NCBI GenBank assembly: GCA_964057225.1 | Contig: OZ059900.1 | Coordinates: 23,451,638 to 23,515,637, forward strand | Origin: Auanema rhodensis | Lineage: Eukaryota; Nematoda; Chromadorea; Rhabditida; Rhabditidae | Direction: 5' to 3' | Length of the DNA stretch: 64,000 nt | Shown: piece by piece, positions 38,551-52,400 of the stretch | Numbering within the stretch: the first letter of the stretch is position 1 | Layout: the number at the start of each line of letters is the position of its first letter | Notes under the pieces: model-generated | Seen by the model: the letters and a program-made list of their open reading frames with translations, nothing else | What the model was told of the DNA's origin: nothing | The model's database searches: none | Translations under genes and position numbers: made by a program

Positions 38551-41500
38551 GTAAAATGCTTCATTTTAGTATGTAACACGCTGAAATTCGTTGCATTTGA
38601 CGACTCATATGAACAAAAATCGATTTAATCAATATTAGCCATAAGGGGCGTGCCCTCAGAATATGCTAATTTCCTTAATTTTCTAACCCCTGTTTTTTTG
38701 TCGTGAAAGTGGAACTAGACGTTGTACGAACAATTTTGAGCTAGGTTTCATTGACATTGCATGAGTTTGAACACATGAAATCGTAAGTCAAAACCTTGTT
38801 TACAGCGAAATTTCCAAAAACTGGTTTTCCAGCATAATAAAATATTTCTCATAGGAAATACTGTGTTTTTGTATTCTTCTAGTGTTCAGCATGTGAAATG
38901 CTTCATTTTAGTATGTAACACGCTGAAATTCGTTGCATTTGACGACTCATATGAACAAAAATCGATTTAATCAATATTAGCCATAAGGGGCGTGCCCTCA
39001 GAATATGCTAATTTCCTTAATTTTCTAACCCTTGTTTTTTTGTCGTGAAAGTGGAACTAGACGTTGTACGAACAATTTTGAGCTAGGTTTCATTGACATT
39101 GCATGAGTTTGAACACATGAAATCGTAAGTCAAAACCTTGTTTACAGCGAAATTTCCAAAAACTGGTTTTCCAGCATAATAAAATATTTCTCATGGGAAA
39201 TACTGTGTTTTTGTATTCTTCTAGTGTTCAGCATGTAAAATGCTTCATTTTAGTATGTAACACGCTGAAATTCGTTGCATTTGACGACTCATATGAACAA
39301 AAATCGATTTAATCAATATTAGCCATAAGGGGCGTGCCCTCAGAATATGCTAATTTCCTTAATTTTCTAACCCTTGTTTTTTTGTCGTGAAAGTGGAACT
39401 AGACGTTGTACGAACAATTTTGAGCTAGGTTTCATTGACATTGCATGAGTTTGAACACATGAAATCGTAAGTCAAAACCTTGTTTACAGCGAAATTTCCA
39501 AAAACTGGTTTTCCAGCATAATAAAATATTTCTCATGGGAAATACTGTGTTTTTGTATTTTTCTAGTGTTCAGCATGTAAAATGCTTCATTTTAGTATGT
39601 AACACGCTGAAATTCGTTGCATTTGACGACTCATATGAACAAAAATCGATTTAATCAATATTAGCCATAAGGGGCGTGCCCTCAGAATATGCTAATTTCC
39701 TTAATTTTCTAACCCCTGTTTTTTTGTCGTGAAAGTGGAACTAGACGTTGTACAAATAATTTTGAGCTAGGTTTCATTGACATTGCATGAGTTTGAACAA
39801 ATGAAATCGTAAGTCAAAACCTTGTTTACAGCGAAATTTCCAAAAACTGGTTTTCCAGCATAATAAAATATTTCTCATGGGAAATACTGTGTTTTTGTAT
39901 TTTTCTAGTGTTCAGCATGTAAAATGCTTCATTTTAGTATGTAACACGCTGAAATTCGTTGCATTTGACGACTCATATGAACAAAAATCGATTTAATCAA
40001 TATTAGCCATAAGGGGCGTGCCCTCAGAATATGCTAATTTCCTTAATTTTCTAACCCCTGTTTTTTTGTCGTGAAAGTGGAACTAGACGTTGTACGAACA
40101 ATTTTGAGCTAGGTTTCATTGACATTGCATGAGTTTGAACACATGAAATCGTAAGTCAAAACCTTGTTTACAGCGAAATTTCCAAAAACTGGTTTTCCAG
40201 CATAATAAAATATTTCTCATGGGAAATACTGTGTTTTTGTATTTTTCTAGTGTGCAGCATGTAAAATGCTTCATTTTAGTATGTAACACGCTGAAATTCG
40301 TTGCATTTGACGACTCATATGAACAAAAATCGATTTAATCAATATTAGCCATAAGGGGCGTGCCCTCAGAATATGCTAATTTCCTTAATTTTCTAGCCCC
40401 TGTTTTTTTGTCGTGAAAGTGGAACTAGACGTTGTACGAACAATTTTGAGCTAGGTTTCATTGACATTGCATGAGTTTGAACACATGAAATCGTAAGTCA
40501 AAACCTTGTTTACAGCGAAATTTCCAAAAACTGGTTTTCCAGCATAATAAAATATTTCTCATGGGAAATACTGTGTTTTTGTATTCTTCTAGTGTTCAGC
40601 ATGTAAAATGCTTTATTTTAGTATGTAACACGCTGAAATTCGTTGCATTTGACGACTCATATGAACAAAAATCGATTTAATCAATATTAGCCATAAGGGG
40701 CGTGCCCTCAGAATATGCTAATTTCCTTAATTTTCTAACCCCTGTTTTTTTGTCGTGAAAGTGGAACTAGACGTTGTACGAACAATTTTGAGCTAGGTTT
40801 CATTGACATTGCATGAGTTTGAACACATGAAATCGTAAGTCAAAACCTTGTTTACAGCGAAATTTCCAAAAACTGGTTTTCCAGCATAATAAAATATTTC
40901 TCATGGGAAATACTGTGTTTTTGTATTCTTTTAGTGTTCAGCATGTAAAATGCTTCATTTTAGTATGTAACACGCTGAAATTCGTTGCATTTGACGACTC
41001 ATATGAACAAAAATCGATTTAATCAATATTAGCCATAAGGGGCGTGCCCTCAGAATATGCTAATTTCCTTAATTTTCTAACCCCTGTTTTTTTGTCGTGA
41101 AAGTGGAACTAGACGTTGTACGAACAATTTTGAGCTAGGTTTCATTGACATTGCATGAGTTTGAACACATGAAATCGTAAGTCAAAACCTTGTTTACAGC
41201 GAAATTTCCAAAAACTGGTTTTCCAGCATAATAAAATATTTCTCATAGGAAATACTGTGTTTTTGTATTTTTCTAGTGTTCAGCATGTAAAATGCTTCAT
41301 TTTAGTATGTAACACGCTGAAATTCGTTGCATTTGACGACTCATATGAACAAAAATCGATTTAATCAATATTAGCCATAAGGGGCGTGCCCTCAGAATAT
41401 GCTAATTTCCTTAATTTTCTAACCCTTGTTTTTTTGTCGTGAAAGTGGAACTAGACGTTGTACGAACAATTTTGAGCTAGGTTTCATTGACACTGCATGA

Positions 41501-41628
41501 GTTTGAACACATGAAATCGTAAGTCAAAACCTTGTTTACAGCGAAATTTCCAAAAACTGGTTTTCCAGCATAATAAAATATTTCTCATGGGAAATACTGT
41601 GTTTTTGTATTTTTCTAGTGTTCAGCAT

Positions 41629-43338
41629 GTAAAATGCTTCATTTTAGTATGTAATACGCTGAAATTCGTTGCATTTGACGACTCATATGAACAAAAATCG
41701 ATTTAATCAATATTAGCCATAAGGGGCGTGCCCTCAGAATATGCTAATTTCCTTAATTTTCTAACCCCTGTTTTTTTGTCGTGAAAGTGGAACTAGACGT
41801 TGTACAAATAATTTTGAGCTAGGTTTCATTGACATTGCATGAGTTTGAACAAATGAAATCGTAAGTCAAAACCTTGTTTACAGCGAAATTTCCAAAAACT
41901 GGTTTTCCAGCATAATAAAATATTTCTCATGGGAAATACTGTGTTTTTGTATTTTTCTAGTGTTCAGCATGTAAAATGCTTCATTTTAGTATGTAACACG
42001 CTGAAATTCGTTGCATTTGACGACTCATATGAACAAAAATCGATTTAATCAATATTAGCCATAAGGGGCGTGCCCTCAGAATATGCTAATTTCCTTAATT
42101 TTCTAACCCCTGTTTTTTTGTCTTGAAAGTGGAACTAGACGTTGTACGAACAATTTTGAGCTAGGTTACATTGACATTGCATGAGTTTGAACACATGAAA
42201 TCGTAAGTCAAAACCTTGTTTACAGCGAAATTTCCAAAAACTGGTTTTCCAGCATAATAAAATATTTCTCATGGGAAATACTGTGTTTTTGTATTTTTCT
42301 AGTGTTCAGCATGTAAAATGCTTCATTTTAGTATGTAACACGCTGAAATTCGTTGCATTTGACGACTCATATGAACAAAAATCGATTTAATCAATATTAG
42401 CCATAAGGGGCGTGCCCTCAGAATATGCTAATTTCCTTAATTTTCTAACCCTTGTTTTTTTGTCGTGAAAGTGGAACTAGACGTTGTACAAACAATTTTG
42501 AGCTAGGTTTCATTGACATTGCATGAGTTTGAACACATGAAATCGTAAGTCAAAACCTTGTTTACAGCGAAATTTCCAAAAACTGGTTTTCCAGCATAAT
42601 AAAATATTTCTCATGGGAAATACTGTGTTTTTGTATTTTTCTAGTGTTCAGCATGTAAAATGCTTCATTTTAGTATGTAACACGCTGAAATTCGTTGCAT
42701 TTGACGACTCATATGAACAAAAATCGATTTAATCAATATTAGCCATAAGGGGCGTGCCCTCAGAATATGCTAATTTCCTTAATTTTCTAACCCCTGTTTT
42801 TTTGTCGTGAAAGTGGAACTAGACGTTGTACGAACAATTTTGAGCTAGGTTTCATTGACATTGCATGAGTTTGAACACATGAAATCGTAAGTCAAAACCT
42901 TGTTTACAGCGAAATTTCCAAAAACTGGTTTTCCAGCATAATAAAATATTTCTCATGGGAAATACTGTGTTTTTGTATTTTTCTAGTGTTCAGCATGTAA
43001 AATGCTTCATTTTAGTATGTAACACGCTGAAATTCGTTGCATTTGACGACTCATATGAACAAAAATCGATTTAATCAATATTAGCCATAAGGGGCGTGCC
43101 CTCAGAATATGCTAATTTCCTTAATTTTCTAGCCCCTGTTTTTTTGTCGTGAAAGTGGAACTAGACGTTGTACGAACAATTTTGAGCTAGGTTTCATTGA
43201 CATTGCATGAGTTTGAACACATGAAATCGTAAGTCAAAACCTTGTTTACAGCGAAATTTCCAAAAACTGGTTTTCCAGCATAATAAAATATTTCTCATGG
43301 GAAATACTGTGTTTTTGTATTCTTTTAGTGTTCAGCAT
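41629..43338 (+). repeat. Five-monomer block, copy 2 (M124-M128)
   Basis: This repeats 36841-38550 exactly 4788 bp (14 monomers) downstream. The one difference noticed is GTAATACGC for GTAACACGC at the start of M124. It directly abuts the higher-order repeat domain that begins at 43339. Confidence 0.92.
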
Positions 43339-46300
43339 GTAAAATGCTTCATTTTAGTATGTAACACGCTGAAATTCGTTGCATTTGACGACTCATATGA
43401 ACAAAAATCGATTTAATCAATATTAGCCATAAGGGGCGTGCCCTCAGAATATGCTAATTTCCTTAATTTTCTAACCCCTGTTTTTTTGTCGTGAAAGTGG
43501 AACTAGACGTTGTACGAACAATTTTGAGCTAGGTTTCATTGACATTGCATGAGTTTGAACACATGAAATCGTAAGTCAAAACCTTGTTTACAGCGAAATT
43601 TCCAAAAACTGGTTTTCAAGCATAATAAAATATTTCTTATGGGAAATACTGTGTTTTTGTATTTTTCTAGTGTTCAGCATGTAAAATACTTCATTTTAGT
43701 ATGTAACACGCTGAAATTCGTTGCATTTGACGACTCATATGAACAAAAATCGATTTAATCAATATTAGCCATAAGGGGCGTGCCCTCAGAATATGCTAAT
43801 TTCCTAAATTTTCTAACCCCTGTTTTTTTGTCGTGAAAGTGGAACTAGACGTTGTACGAACAGTTTTGAGCTAGGTTTCATTGACATTGCATGAGTTTGA
43901 ACACATGAAATCGTAAGTCAAAACCTTGTTTACAGCGAAATTTCCAAAAACTGGTTTTCCAGCATAATAAAATATTTCTTATGGGAAATACTGTGTTTTT
44001 GTATTTTTCTAGTGTTCAGCATGTAAAATGCTTCATTTTAGTATGTAACACGCTGAAATTCGTTGCATTTGACGACTCATATGAACAAAAATCGATTTAA
44101 TCAATATTAGCCATAAGGGGCGTGCCCTCAGAATATGCTAATTTCCTTAATTTTCTAACCCCTGTTTTTTTGTCGTGAAAGTGGAACTAGACGTTGTACG
44201 AACAATTTTGAGCTAGGTTTCATTGACATTGCATGAGTTTGAACACATGAAATCGTAAGTCAAAACCTTGTTTACAGCGAAATTTCCAAAAACTGGTTTT
44301 CCAGCATAATAAAATATTTCTTATGGGAAATACTGTGTTTTTGTATTTTTCTAGTGTTCAGCATGTAAAATGCTTCATTTTAGTATGTAACACGCTGAAA
44401 TTCGTTGCATTTGACGACTCATATGAACAAAAATCGATTTAATCAATATTAGCCATAAGGGGCGTGCCCTCAGAATATGCTAATTTCCTAAATTTTCTAA
44501 CCCCTGTTTTTTTGTCGTGAAAGTGGAACTAGACGTTGTACAAATAATTTTGAGCTAGGTTTCATTGACATTGCATGAGTTTGAACAAATGAAATCGTAA
44601 GTCAAAACCTTGTTTACAGCGAAATTTCCAAAAACTGGTTTTCCAGCATAATAAAATATTTCTTATGGGAAATACTGTGTTTTTGTATTTTTCTAGTGTT
44701 CAGCATGTAAAATGCTTCATTTTAGTATGTAACACGCTGAAATTCGTTGCATTTGACGACTCATATGAACAAAAATCGATTTAATCAATATTAGCCATAA
44801 GGGGCGTGCCCTCAGAATATGCTAATTTCCTTAATTTTCTAACCCCTGTTTTTTTGTCGTGAAAGTGGAACTAGACGTTGTACGAACAATTTTGAGCTAG
44901 GTTTCATTGACATTGCATGAGTTTGAACACATGAAATCGTAAGTCAAAACCTTGTTTACAGCGAAATTTCCAAAAACTGGTTTTCCAGCATAATAAAATA
45001 TTTCTTATGGGAAATACTGTGTTTTTGTATTTTTCTAGTGTTCAGCATGTAAAATACTTCATTTTAGTATGTAACACGCTGAAATTCGTTGCATTTGACG
45101 ACTCATATGAACAAAAATCGATTTAATCAATATTAGCCATAAGGGGCGTGCCCTCAGAATATGCTAATTTCCTAAATTTTCTAACCCCTGTTTTTTTGTC
45201 GTGAAAGTGGAACTAGACGTTGTACGAACAGTTTTGAGCTAGGTTTCATTGACATTGCATGAGTTTGAACACATGAAATCGTAAGTCAAAACCTTGTTTA
45301 CAGCGAAATTTCCAAAAACTGGTTTTCCAGCATAATAAAATATTTCTTATGGGAAATACTGTGTTTTTGTATTTTTCTAGTGTTCAGCATGTAAAATGCT
45401 TCATTTTAGTATGTAACACGCTGAAATTCGTTGCATTTGACGACTCATATGAACAAAAATCGATTTAATCAATATTAGCCATAAGGGGCGTGCCCTCAGA
45501 ATATGCTAATTTCCTTAATTTTCTAACCCCTGTTTTTTTGTCGTGAAAGTGGAATTAGACGTTGTAGGAACAATTTTGAGCTAGGTTTCATTGACATTGC
45601 ATGAGTTTGAACACATGAAATCGTAAGTCAAAACCTTGTTTACAGCGAAATTTCCAAAAACTGGTTTTCCAGCATAATAAAATATTTCTCATGGGAAATA
45701 CTGTGTTTTTGTATTTTTCTAGTGTTCAGCATGTAAAATACTTCATTTTAGTATGTAACACGCTGAAATTCGTTGCATTTGACGACTCATATGAACAAAA
45801 ATCGATTTAATCAATATTAGCCATAAGGGGCGTGCCCTCAGAATATGCTAATTTCCTTAATTTTCTAACCCTTGTTTTTTTGTCGTGAAACTGGAACTAG
45901 ACGTTGTACAAACAATTTTGAGCTAGGTTTCATTGACATTGCATGAGTTTGAACACATGAAATCGTAAGTCAAAACCTTGTTTACAGCGAAATTTCCAAA
46001 AACTGGTTTTCCAGCATAATAAAATATTTCTCATGGGAAATACTGTGTTTTTGTATTTTTCTAGTGTTCAGCATGTAAAATGCTTCATTTTAGTATGTAA
46101 CACGCTGAAATTCGTTGCATTTGACGACTCATATGAACAAAAATCGATTTAATCAGTATTAGTCATAAGGGGCGTGCCCTCAGAATATGCTAATTTCCTT
46201 AATTTTCTAACCCCTGTTTTTTTGTCGTGAAAGTGGAACTAGACGTTGTACGAACAATTTTGAGCTAGGTTTCATTGACATTGCATGAGTTTGAACACAT

Positions 46301-46758
46301 GAAATCGTAAGTCAAAACCTTGTTTACAGCGAAATTTCCAAAAACTGGTTTTCCAGCATAATAAAATATTTCTCATGGGAAATACTGTGTTTTTGTATTT
46401 TTCTAGTGTTCAGCATGTAAAATGCTTCATTTTAGTATGTAACACGCTAAAATTCGTTGCATTTGACGACTCATATGAACAAAAATCGATTTAATCAGTA
46501 TTAGTCATAAGGGGCGTGCCCTCAGAATATGCTAATTTCCTTAATTTTCTAACCCCTGTTTTTTTGTCGTGAAAGTGGAACTAGACGTTGTACGAACAAT
46601 TTTGAGCTAGGTTTCATTGACATTGCATGAGTTTGAACACATGAAATCGTAAGTCAAAACCTTGTTTACAGCGAAATTTCCAAAAACTGGTTTTCCAGCA
46701 TAATAAAATATTTCTCATGGGAAATACTGTGTTTTTGTATTTTTCTAGTGTTCAGCAT
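43339..46758 (+). repeat. Higher-order repeat unit 1, 10 monomers (M129-M138)
   Basis: The unit is 3420 bp. It opens with P (TTCAAGCATAAT and CTTATGGG) and A (AAATACTTC, CCTAAAT, GAACAGTTTT, CTTATGGG). Next come M131-M133, then another A, then G' (GGAATTAG, GTAGGAAC, CATGGG), L (AAATACTTC, CCCTTG, GAAACTGG, GTACAAAC), S (CAGTATTAGTC) and S' (the same plus CGCTAAAATT). It is the least regular copy: M131 and M133 lack the GGAATTAG mark, and M132 joins CCTAAAT and CTTATGGG to the GTACAAAT/ACAAATG marks of domain 4. It may preserve an earlier state of the unit. Confidence 0.92.
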
Positions 46759-49494
46759 GTAAAATGCTTCATTTTAGTATGTAACACGCTGAAATTCGTT
46801 GCATTTGACGACTCATATGAACAAAAATCGATTTAATCAATATTAGCCATAAGGGGCGTGCCCTCAGAATATGCTAATTTCCTTAATTTTCTAACCCCTG
46901 TTTTTTTGTCGTGAAAGTGGAACTAGACGTTGTACGAACAATTTTGAGCTAGGTTTCATTGACATTGCATGAGTTTGAACACATGAAATCGTAAGTCAAA
47001 ACCTTGTTTACAGCGAAATTTCCAAAAACTGGTTTTCAAGCATAATAAAATATTTCTTATGGGAAATACTGTGTTTTTGTATTTTTCTAGTGTTCAGCAT
47101 GTAAAATACTTCATTTTAGTATGTAACACGCTGAAATTCGTTGCATTTGACGACTCATATGAACAAAAATCGATTTAATCAATATTAGCCATAAGGGGCG
47201 TGCCCTCAGAATATGCTAATTTCCTAAATTTTCTAACCCCTGTTTTTTTGTCGTGAAAGTGGAACTAGACGTTGTACGAACAGTTTTGAGCTAGGTTTCA
47301 TTGACATTGCATGAGTTTGAACACATGAAATCGTAAGTCAAAACCTTGTTTACAGCGAAATTTCCAAAAACTGGTTTTCCAGCATAATAAAATATTTCTT
47401 ATGGGAAATACTGTGTTTTTGTATTTTTCTAGTGTTCAGCATGTAAAATGCTTCATTTTAGTATGTAACACGCTGAAATTCGTTGCATTTGACGACTCAT
47501 ATGAACAAAAATCGATTTAATCAATATTAGCCATAAGGGGCGTGCCCTCAGAATATGCTAATTTCCTTAATTTTCTAACCCCTGTTTTTTTGTCGTGAAA
47601 GTGGAATTAGACGTTGTAGGAACAATTTTGAGCTAGGTTTCATTGACATTGCATGAGTTTGAACACATGAAATCGTAAGTCAAAACCTTGTTTACAGCGA
47701 AATTTCCAAAAACTGGTTTTCCAGCATAATAAAATATTTCTTATGGGAAATACTGTGTTTTTGTATTTTTCTAGTGTTCAGCATGTAAAATACTTCATTT
47801 TAGTATGTAACACGCTGAAATTCGTTGCATTTGACGACTCATATGAACAAAAATCGATTTAATCAATATTAGCCATAAGGGGCGTGCCCTCAGAATATGC
47901 TAATTTCCTAAATTTTCTAACCCCTGTTTTTTTGTCGTGAAAGTGGAACTAGACGTTGTACGAACAGTTTTGAGCTAGGTTTCATTGACATTGCATGAGT
48001 TTGAACACATGAAATCGTAAGTCAAAACCTTGTTTACAGCGAAATTTCCAAAAACTGGTTTTCCAGCATAATAAAATATTTCTTATGGGAAATACTGTGT
48101 TTTTGTATTTTTCTAGTGTTCAGCATGTAAAATGCTTCATTTTAGTATGTAACACGCTGAAATTCGTTGCATTTGACGACTCATATGAACAAAAATCGAT
48201 TTAATCAATATTAGCCATAAGGGGCGTGCCCTCAGAATATGCTAATTTCCTTAATTTTCTAACCCCTGTTTTTTTGTCGTGAAAGTGGAATTAGACGTTG
48301 TAGGAACAATTTTGAGCTAGGTTTCATTGACATTGCATGAGTTTGAACACATGAAATCGTAAGTCAAAACCTTGTTTACAGCGAAATTTCCAAAAACTGG
48401 TTTTCCAGCATAATAAAATATTTCTCATGGGAAATACTGTGTTTTTGTATTTTTCTAGTGTTCAGCATGTAAAATACTTCATTTTAGTATGTAACACGCT
48501 GAAATTCGTTGCATTTGACGACTCATATGAACAAAAATCGATTTAATCAATATTAGCCATAAGGGGCGTGCCCTCAGAATATGCTAATTTCCTTAATTTT
48601 CTAACCCTTGTTTTTTTGTCGTGAAACTGGAACTAGACGTTGTACAAACAATTTTGAGCTAGGTTTCATTGACATTGCATGAGTTTGAACACATGAAATC
48701 GTAAGTCAAAACCTTGTTTACAGCGAAATTTCCAAAAACTGGTTTTCCAGCATAATAAAATATTTCTCATGGGAAATACTGTGTTTTTGTATTTTTCTAG
48801 TGTTCAGCATGTAAAATGCTTCATTTTAGTATGTAACACGCTGAAATTCGTTGCATTTGACGACTCATATGAACAAAAATCGATTTAATCAGTATTAGTC
48901 ATAAGGGGCGTGCCCTCAGAATATGCTAATTTCCTTAATTTTCTAACCCCTGTTTTTTTGTCGTGAAAGTGGAACTAGACGTTGTACGAACAATTTTGAG
49001 CTAGGTTTCATTGACATTGCATGAGTTTGAACACATGAAATCGTAAGTCAAAACCTTGTTTACAGCGAAATTTCCAAAAACTGGTTTTCCAGCATAATAA
49101 AATATTTCTCATGGGAAATACTGTGTTTTTGTATTTTTCTAGTGTTCAGCATGTAAAATGCTTCATTTTAGTATGTAACACGCTAAAATTCGTTGCATTT
49201 GACGACTCATATGAACAAAAATCGATTTAATCAGTATTAGTCATAAGGGGCGTGCCCTCAGAATATGCTAATTTCCTTAATTTTCTAACCCCTGTTTTTT
49301 TGTCGTGAAAGTGGAACTAGACGTTGTACGAACAATTTTGAGCTAGGTTTCATTGACATTGCATGAGTTTGAACACATGAAATCGTAAGTCAAAACCTTG
49401 TTTACAGCGAAATTTCCAAAAACTGGTTTTCCAGCATAATAAAATATTTCTCATGGGAAATACTGTGTTTTTGTATTTTTCTAGTGTTCAGCAT
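46759..49494 (+). repeat. Higher-order repeat unit 2, 8 monomers (M139-M146)
   Basis: The unit is 2736 bp with order P-A-G-A-G'-L-S-S'. G is the GGAATTAG/GTAGGAAC monomer ending in CTTATGGG; G' ends in CATGGG. Against the 10-monomer form it has one A-G pair fewer, an exact 684-bp difference. Confidence 0.94.
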
Positions 49495-52400
49495 GTAAAA
49501 TGCTTCATTTTAGTATGTAACACGCTGAAATTCGTTGCATTTGACGACTCATATGAACAAAAATCGATTTAATCAATATTAGCCATAAGGGGCGTGCCCT
49601 CAGAATATGCTAATTTCCTTAATTTTCTAACCCCTGTTTTTTTGTCGTGAAAGTGGAACTAGACGTTGTACGAACAATTTTGAGCTAGGTTTCATTGACA
49701 TTGCATGAGTTTGAACACATGAAATCGTAAGTCAAAACCTTGTTTACAGCGAAATTTCCAAAAACTGGTTTTCCAGCATAATAAAATATTTCTTATGGGA
49801 AATACTGTGTTTTTGTATTTTTCTAGTGTTCAGCATGTAAAATGCTTCATTTTAGTATGTAACACGCTGAAATTCGTTGCATTTGACGACTCATATGAAC
49901 AAAAATCGATTTAATCAATATTAGCCATAAGGGGCGTGCCCTCAGAATATGCTAATTTCCTTAATTTTCTAACCCCTGTTTTTTTGTCGTGAAAGTGGAA
50001 TTAGACGTTGTAGGAACAATTTTGAGCTAGGTTTCATTGACATTGCATGAGTTTGAACACATGAAATCGTAAGTCAAAACCTTGTTTACAGCGAAATTTC
50101 CAAAAACTGGTTTTCCAGCATAATAAAATATTTCTTATGGGAAATACTGTGTTTTTGTATTTTTCTAGTGTTCAGCATGTAAAATACTTCATTTTAGTAT
50201 GTAACACGCTGAAATTCGTTGCATTTGACGACTCATATGAACAAAAATCGATTTAATCAATATTAGCCATAAGGGGCGTGCCCTCAGAATATGCTAATTT
50301 CCTAAATTTTCTAACCCCTGTTTTTTTGTCGTGAAAGTGGAACTAGACGTTGTACGAACAGTTTTGAGCTAGGTTTCATTGACATTGCATGAGTTTGAAC
50401 ACATGAAATCGTAAGTCAAAACCTTGTTTACAGCGAAATTTCCAAAAACTGGTTTTCCAGCATAATAAAATATTTCTTATGGGAAATACTGTGTTTTTGT
50501 ATTTTTCTAGTGTTCAGCATGTAAAATACTTCATTTTAGTATGTAACACGCTGAAATTCGTTGCATTTGACGACTCATATGAACAAAAATCGATTTAATC
50601 AATATTAGCCATAAGGGGCGTGCCCTCAGAATATGCTAATTTCCTAAATTTTCTAACCCCTGTTTTTTTGTCGTGAAAGTGGAACTAGACGTTGTACGAA
50701 CAGTTTTGAGCTAGGTTTCATTGACATTGCATGAGTTTGAACACATGAAATCGTAAGTCAAAACCTTGTTTACAGCGAAATTTCCAAAAACTGGTTTTCC
50801 AGCATAATAAAATATTTCTTATGGGAAATACTGTGTTTTTGTATTTTTCTAGTGTTCAGCATGTAAAATGCTTCATTTTAGTATGTAACACGCTGAAATT
50901 CGTTGCATTTGACGACTCATATGAACAAAAATCGATTTAATCAATATTAGCCATAAGGGGCGTGTCCTCAGAATATGCTAATTTCCTTAATTTTCTAACC
51001 CCTGTTTTTTTGTCGTGAAAGTGGAATTAGACGTTGTAGGAACAATTTTGAGCTAGGTTTCATTGACATTGCATGAGTTTGAACACATGAAATCGTAAGT
51101 CAAAACCTTGTTTACAGCGAAATTTCCAAAAACTGGTTTTCCAGCATAATAAAATATTTCTTATGGGAAATACTGTGTTTTTGTATTTTTCTAGTGTTCA
51201 GCATGTAAAATACTTCATTTTAGTATGTAACACGCTGAAATTCGTTGCATTTGACGACTCATATGAACAAAAATCGATTTAATCAATATTAGCCATAAGG
51301 GGCGTGCCCTCAGAATATGCTAATTTCCTAAATTTTCTAACCCCTGTTTTTTTGTCGTGAAAGTGGAACTAGACGTTGTACGAACAGTTTTGAGCTAGGT
51401 TTCATTGACATTGCATGAGTTTGAACACATGAAATCGTAAGTCAAAACCTTGTTTACAGCGAAATTTCCAAAAACTGGTTTTCCAGCATAATAAAATATT
51501 TCTTATGGGAAATACTGTGTTTTTGTATTTTTCTAGTGTTCAGCATGTAAAATGCTTCATTTTAGTATGTAACACGCTGAAATTCGTTGCATTTGACGAC
51601 TCATATGAACAAAAATCGATTTAATCAATATTAGCCATAAGGGGCGTGCCCTCAGAATATGCTAATTTCCTTAATTTTCTAACCCCTGTTTTTTTGTCGT
51701 GAAAGTGGAATTAGACGTTGTAGGAACAATTTTGAGCTAGGTTTCATTGACATTGCATGAGTTTGAACACATGAAATCGTAAGTCAAAACCTTGTTTACA
51801 GCGAAATTTCCAAAAACTGGTTTTCCAGCATAATAAAATATTTCTTATGGGAAATACTGTGTTTTTGTATTTTTCTAGTGTTCAGCATGTAAAATACTTC
51901 ATTTTAGTATGTAACACGCTGAAATTCGTTGCATTTGACGACTCATATGAACAAAAATCGATTTAATCAATATTAGCCATAAGGGGCGTGCCCTCAGAAT
52001 ATGCTAATTTCCTAAATTTTCTAACCCCTGTTTTTTTGTCGTGAAAGTGGAACTAGACGTTGTACGAACAGTTTTGAGCTAGGTTTCATTGACATTGCAT
52101 GAGTTTGAACACATGAAATCGTAAGTCAAAACCTTGTTTACAGCGAAATTTCCAAAAACTGGTTTTCCAGCATAATAAAATATTTCTTATGGGAAATACT
52201 GTGTTTTTGTATTTTTCTAGTGTTCAGCATGTAAAATGCTTCATTTTAGTATGTAACACGCTGAAATTCGTTGCATTTGACGACTCATATGAACAAAAAT
52301 CGATTTAATCAATATTAGCCATAAGGGGCGTGCCCTCAGAATATGCTAATTTCCTTAATTTTCTAACCCCTGTTTTTTTGTCGTGAAAGTGGAATTAGAC

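Larger units (their letters stand above)
31366..43338 (+). repeat. Array domain 4: CATAGG / GAGCCAAG / GTATTCTT variant family (M94-M128)
   Basis: CATAGG for CATGGG (M95, M104, M107, M109, M115, M122), GAGCCAAG for GAGCTAGG (M96, M105, M108), GTATTCTTTTAG or GTATTCTTCTAG for GTATTTTTCTAG (M98, M105, M108, M114-M116, M120, M121, M128), TAGCCCC (M114, M120, M128) and GTACAAAT with ACAAATG (M110, M118, M124) define this stretch. The GTATTCTT and GAGCCAAG marks were not seen elsewhere. No gene is present. Confidence 0.88.
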
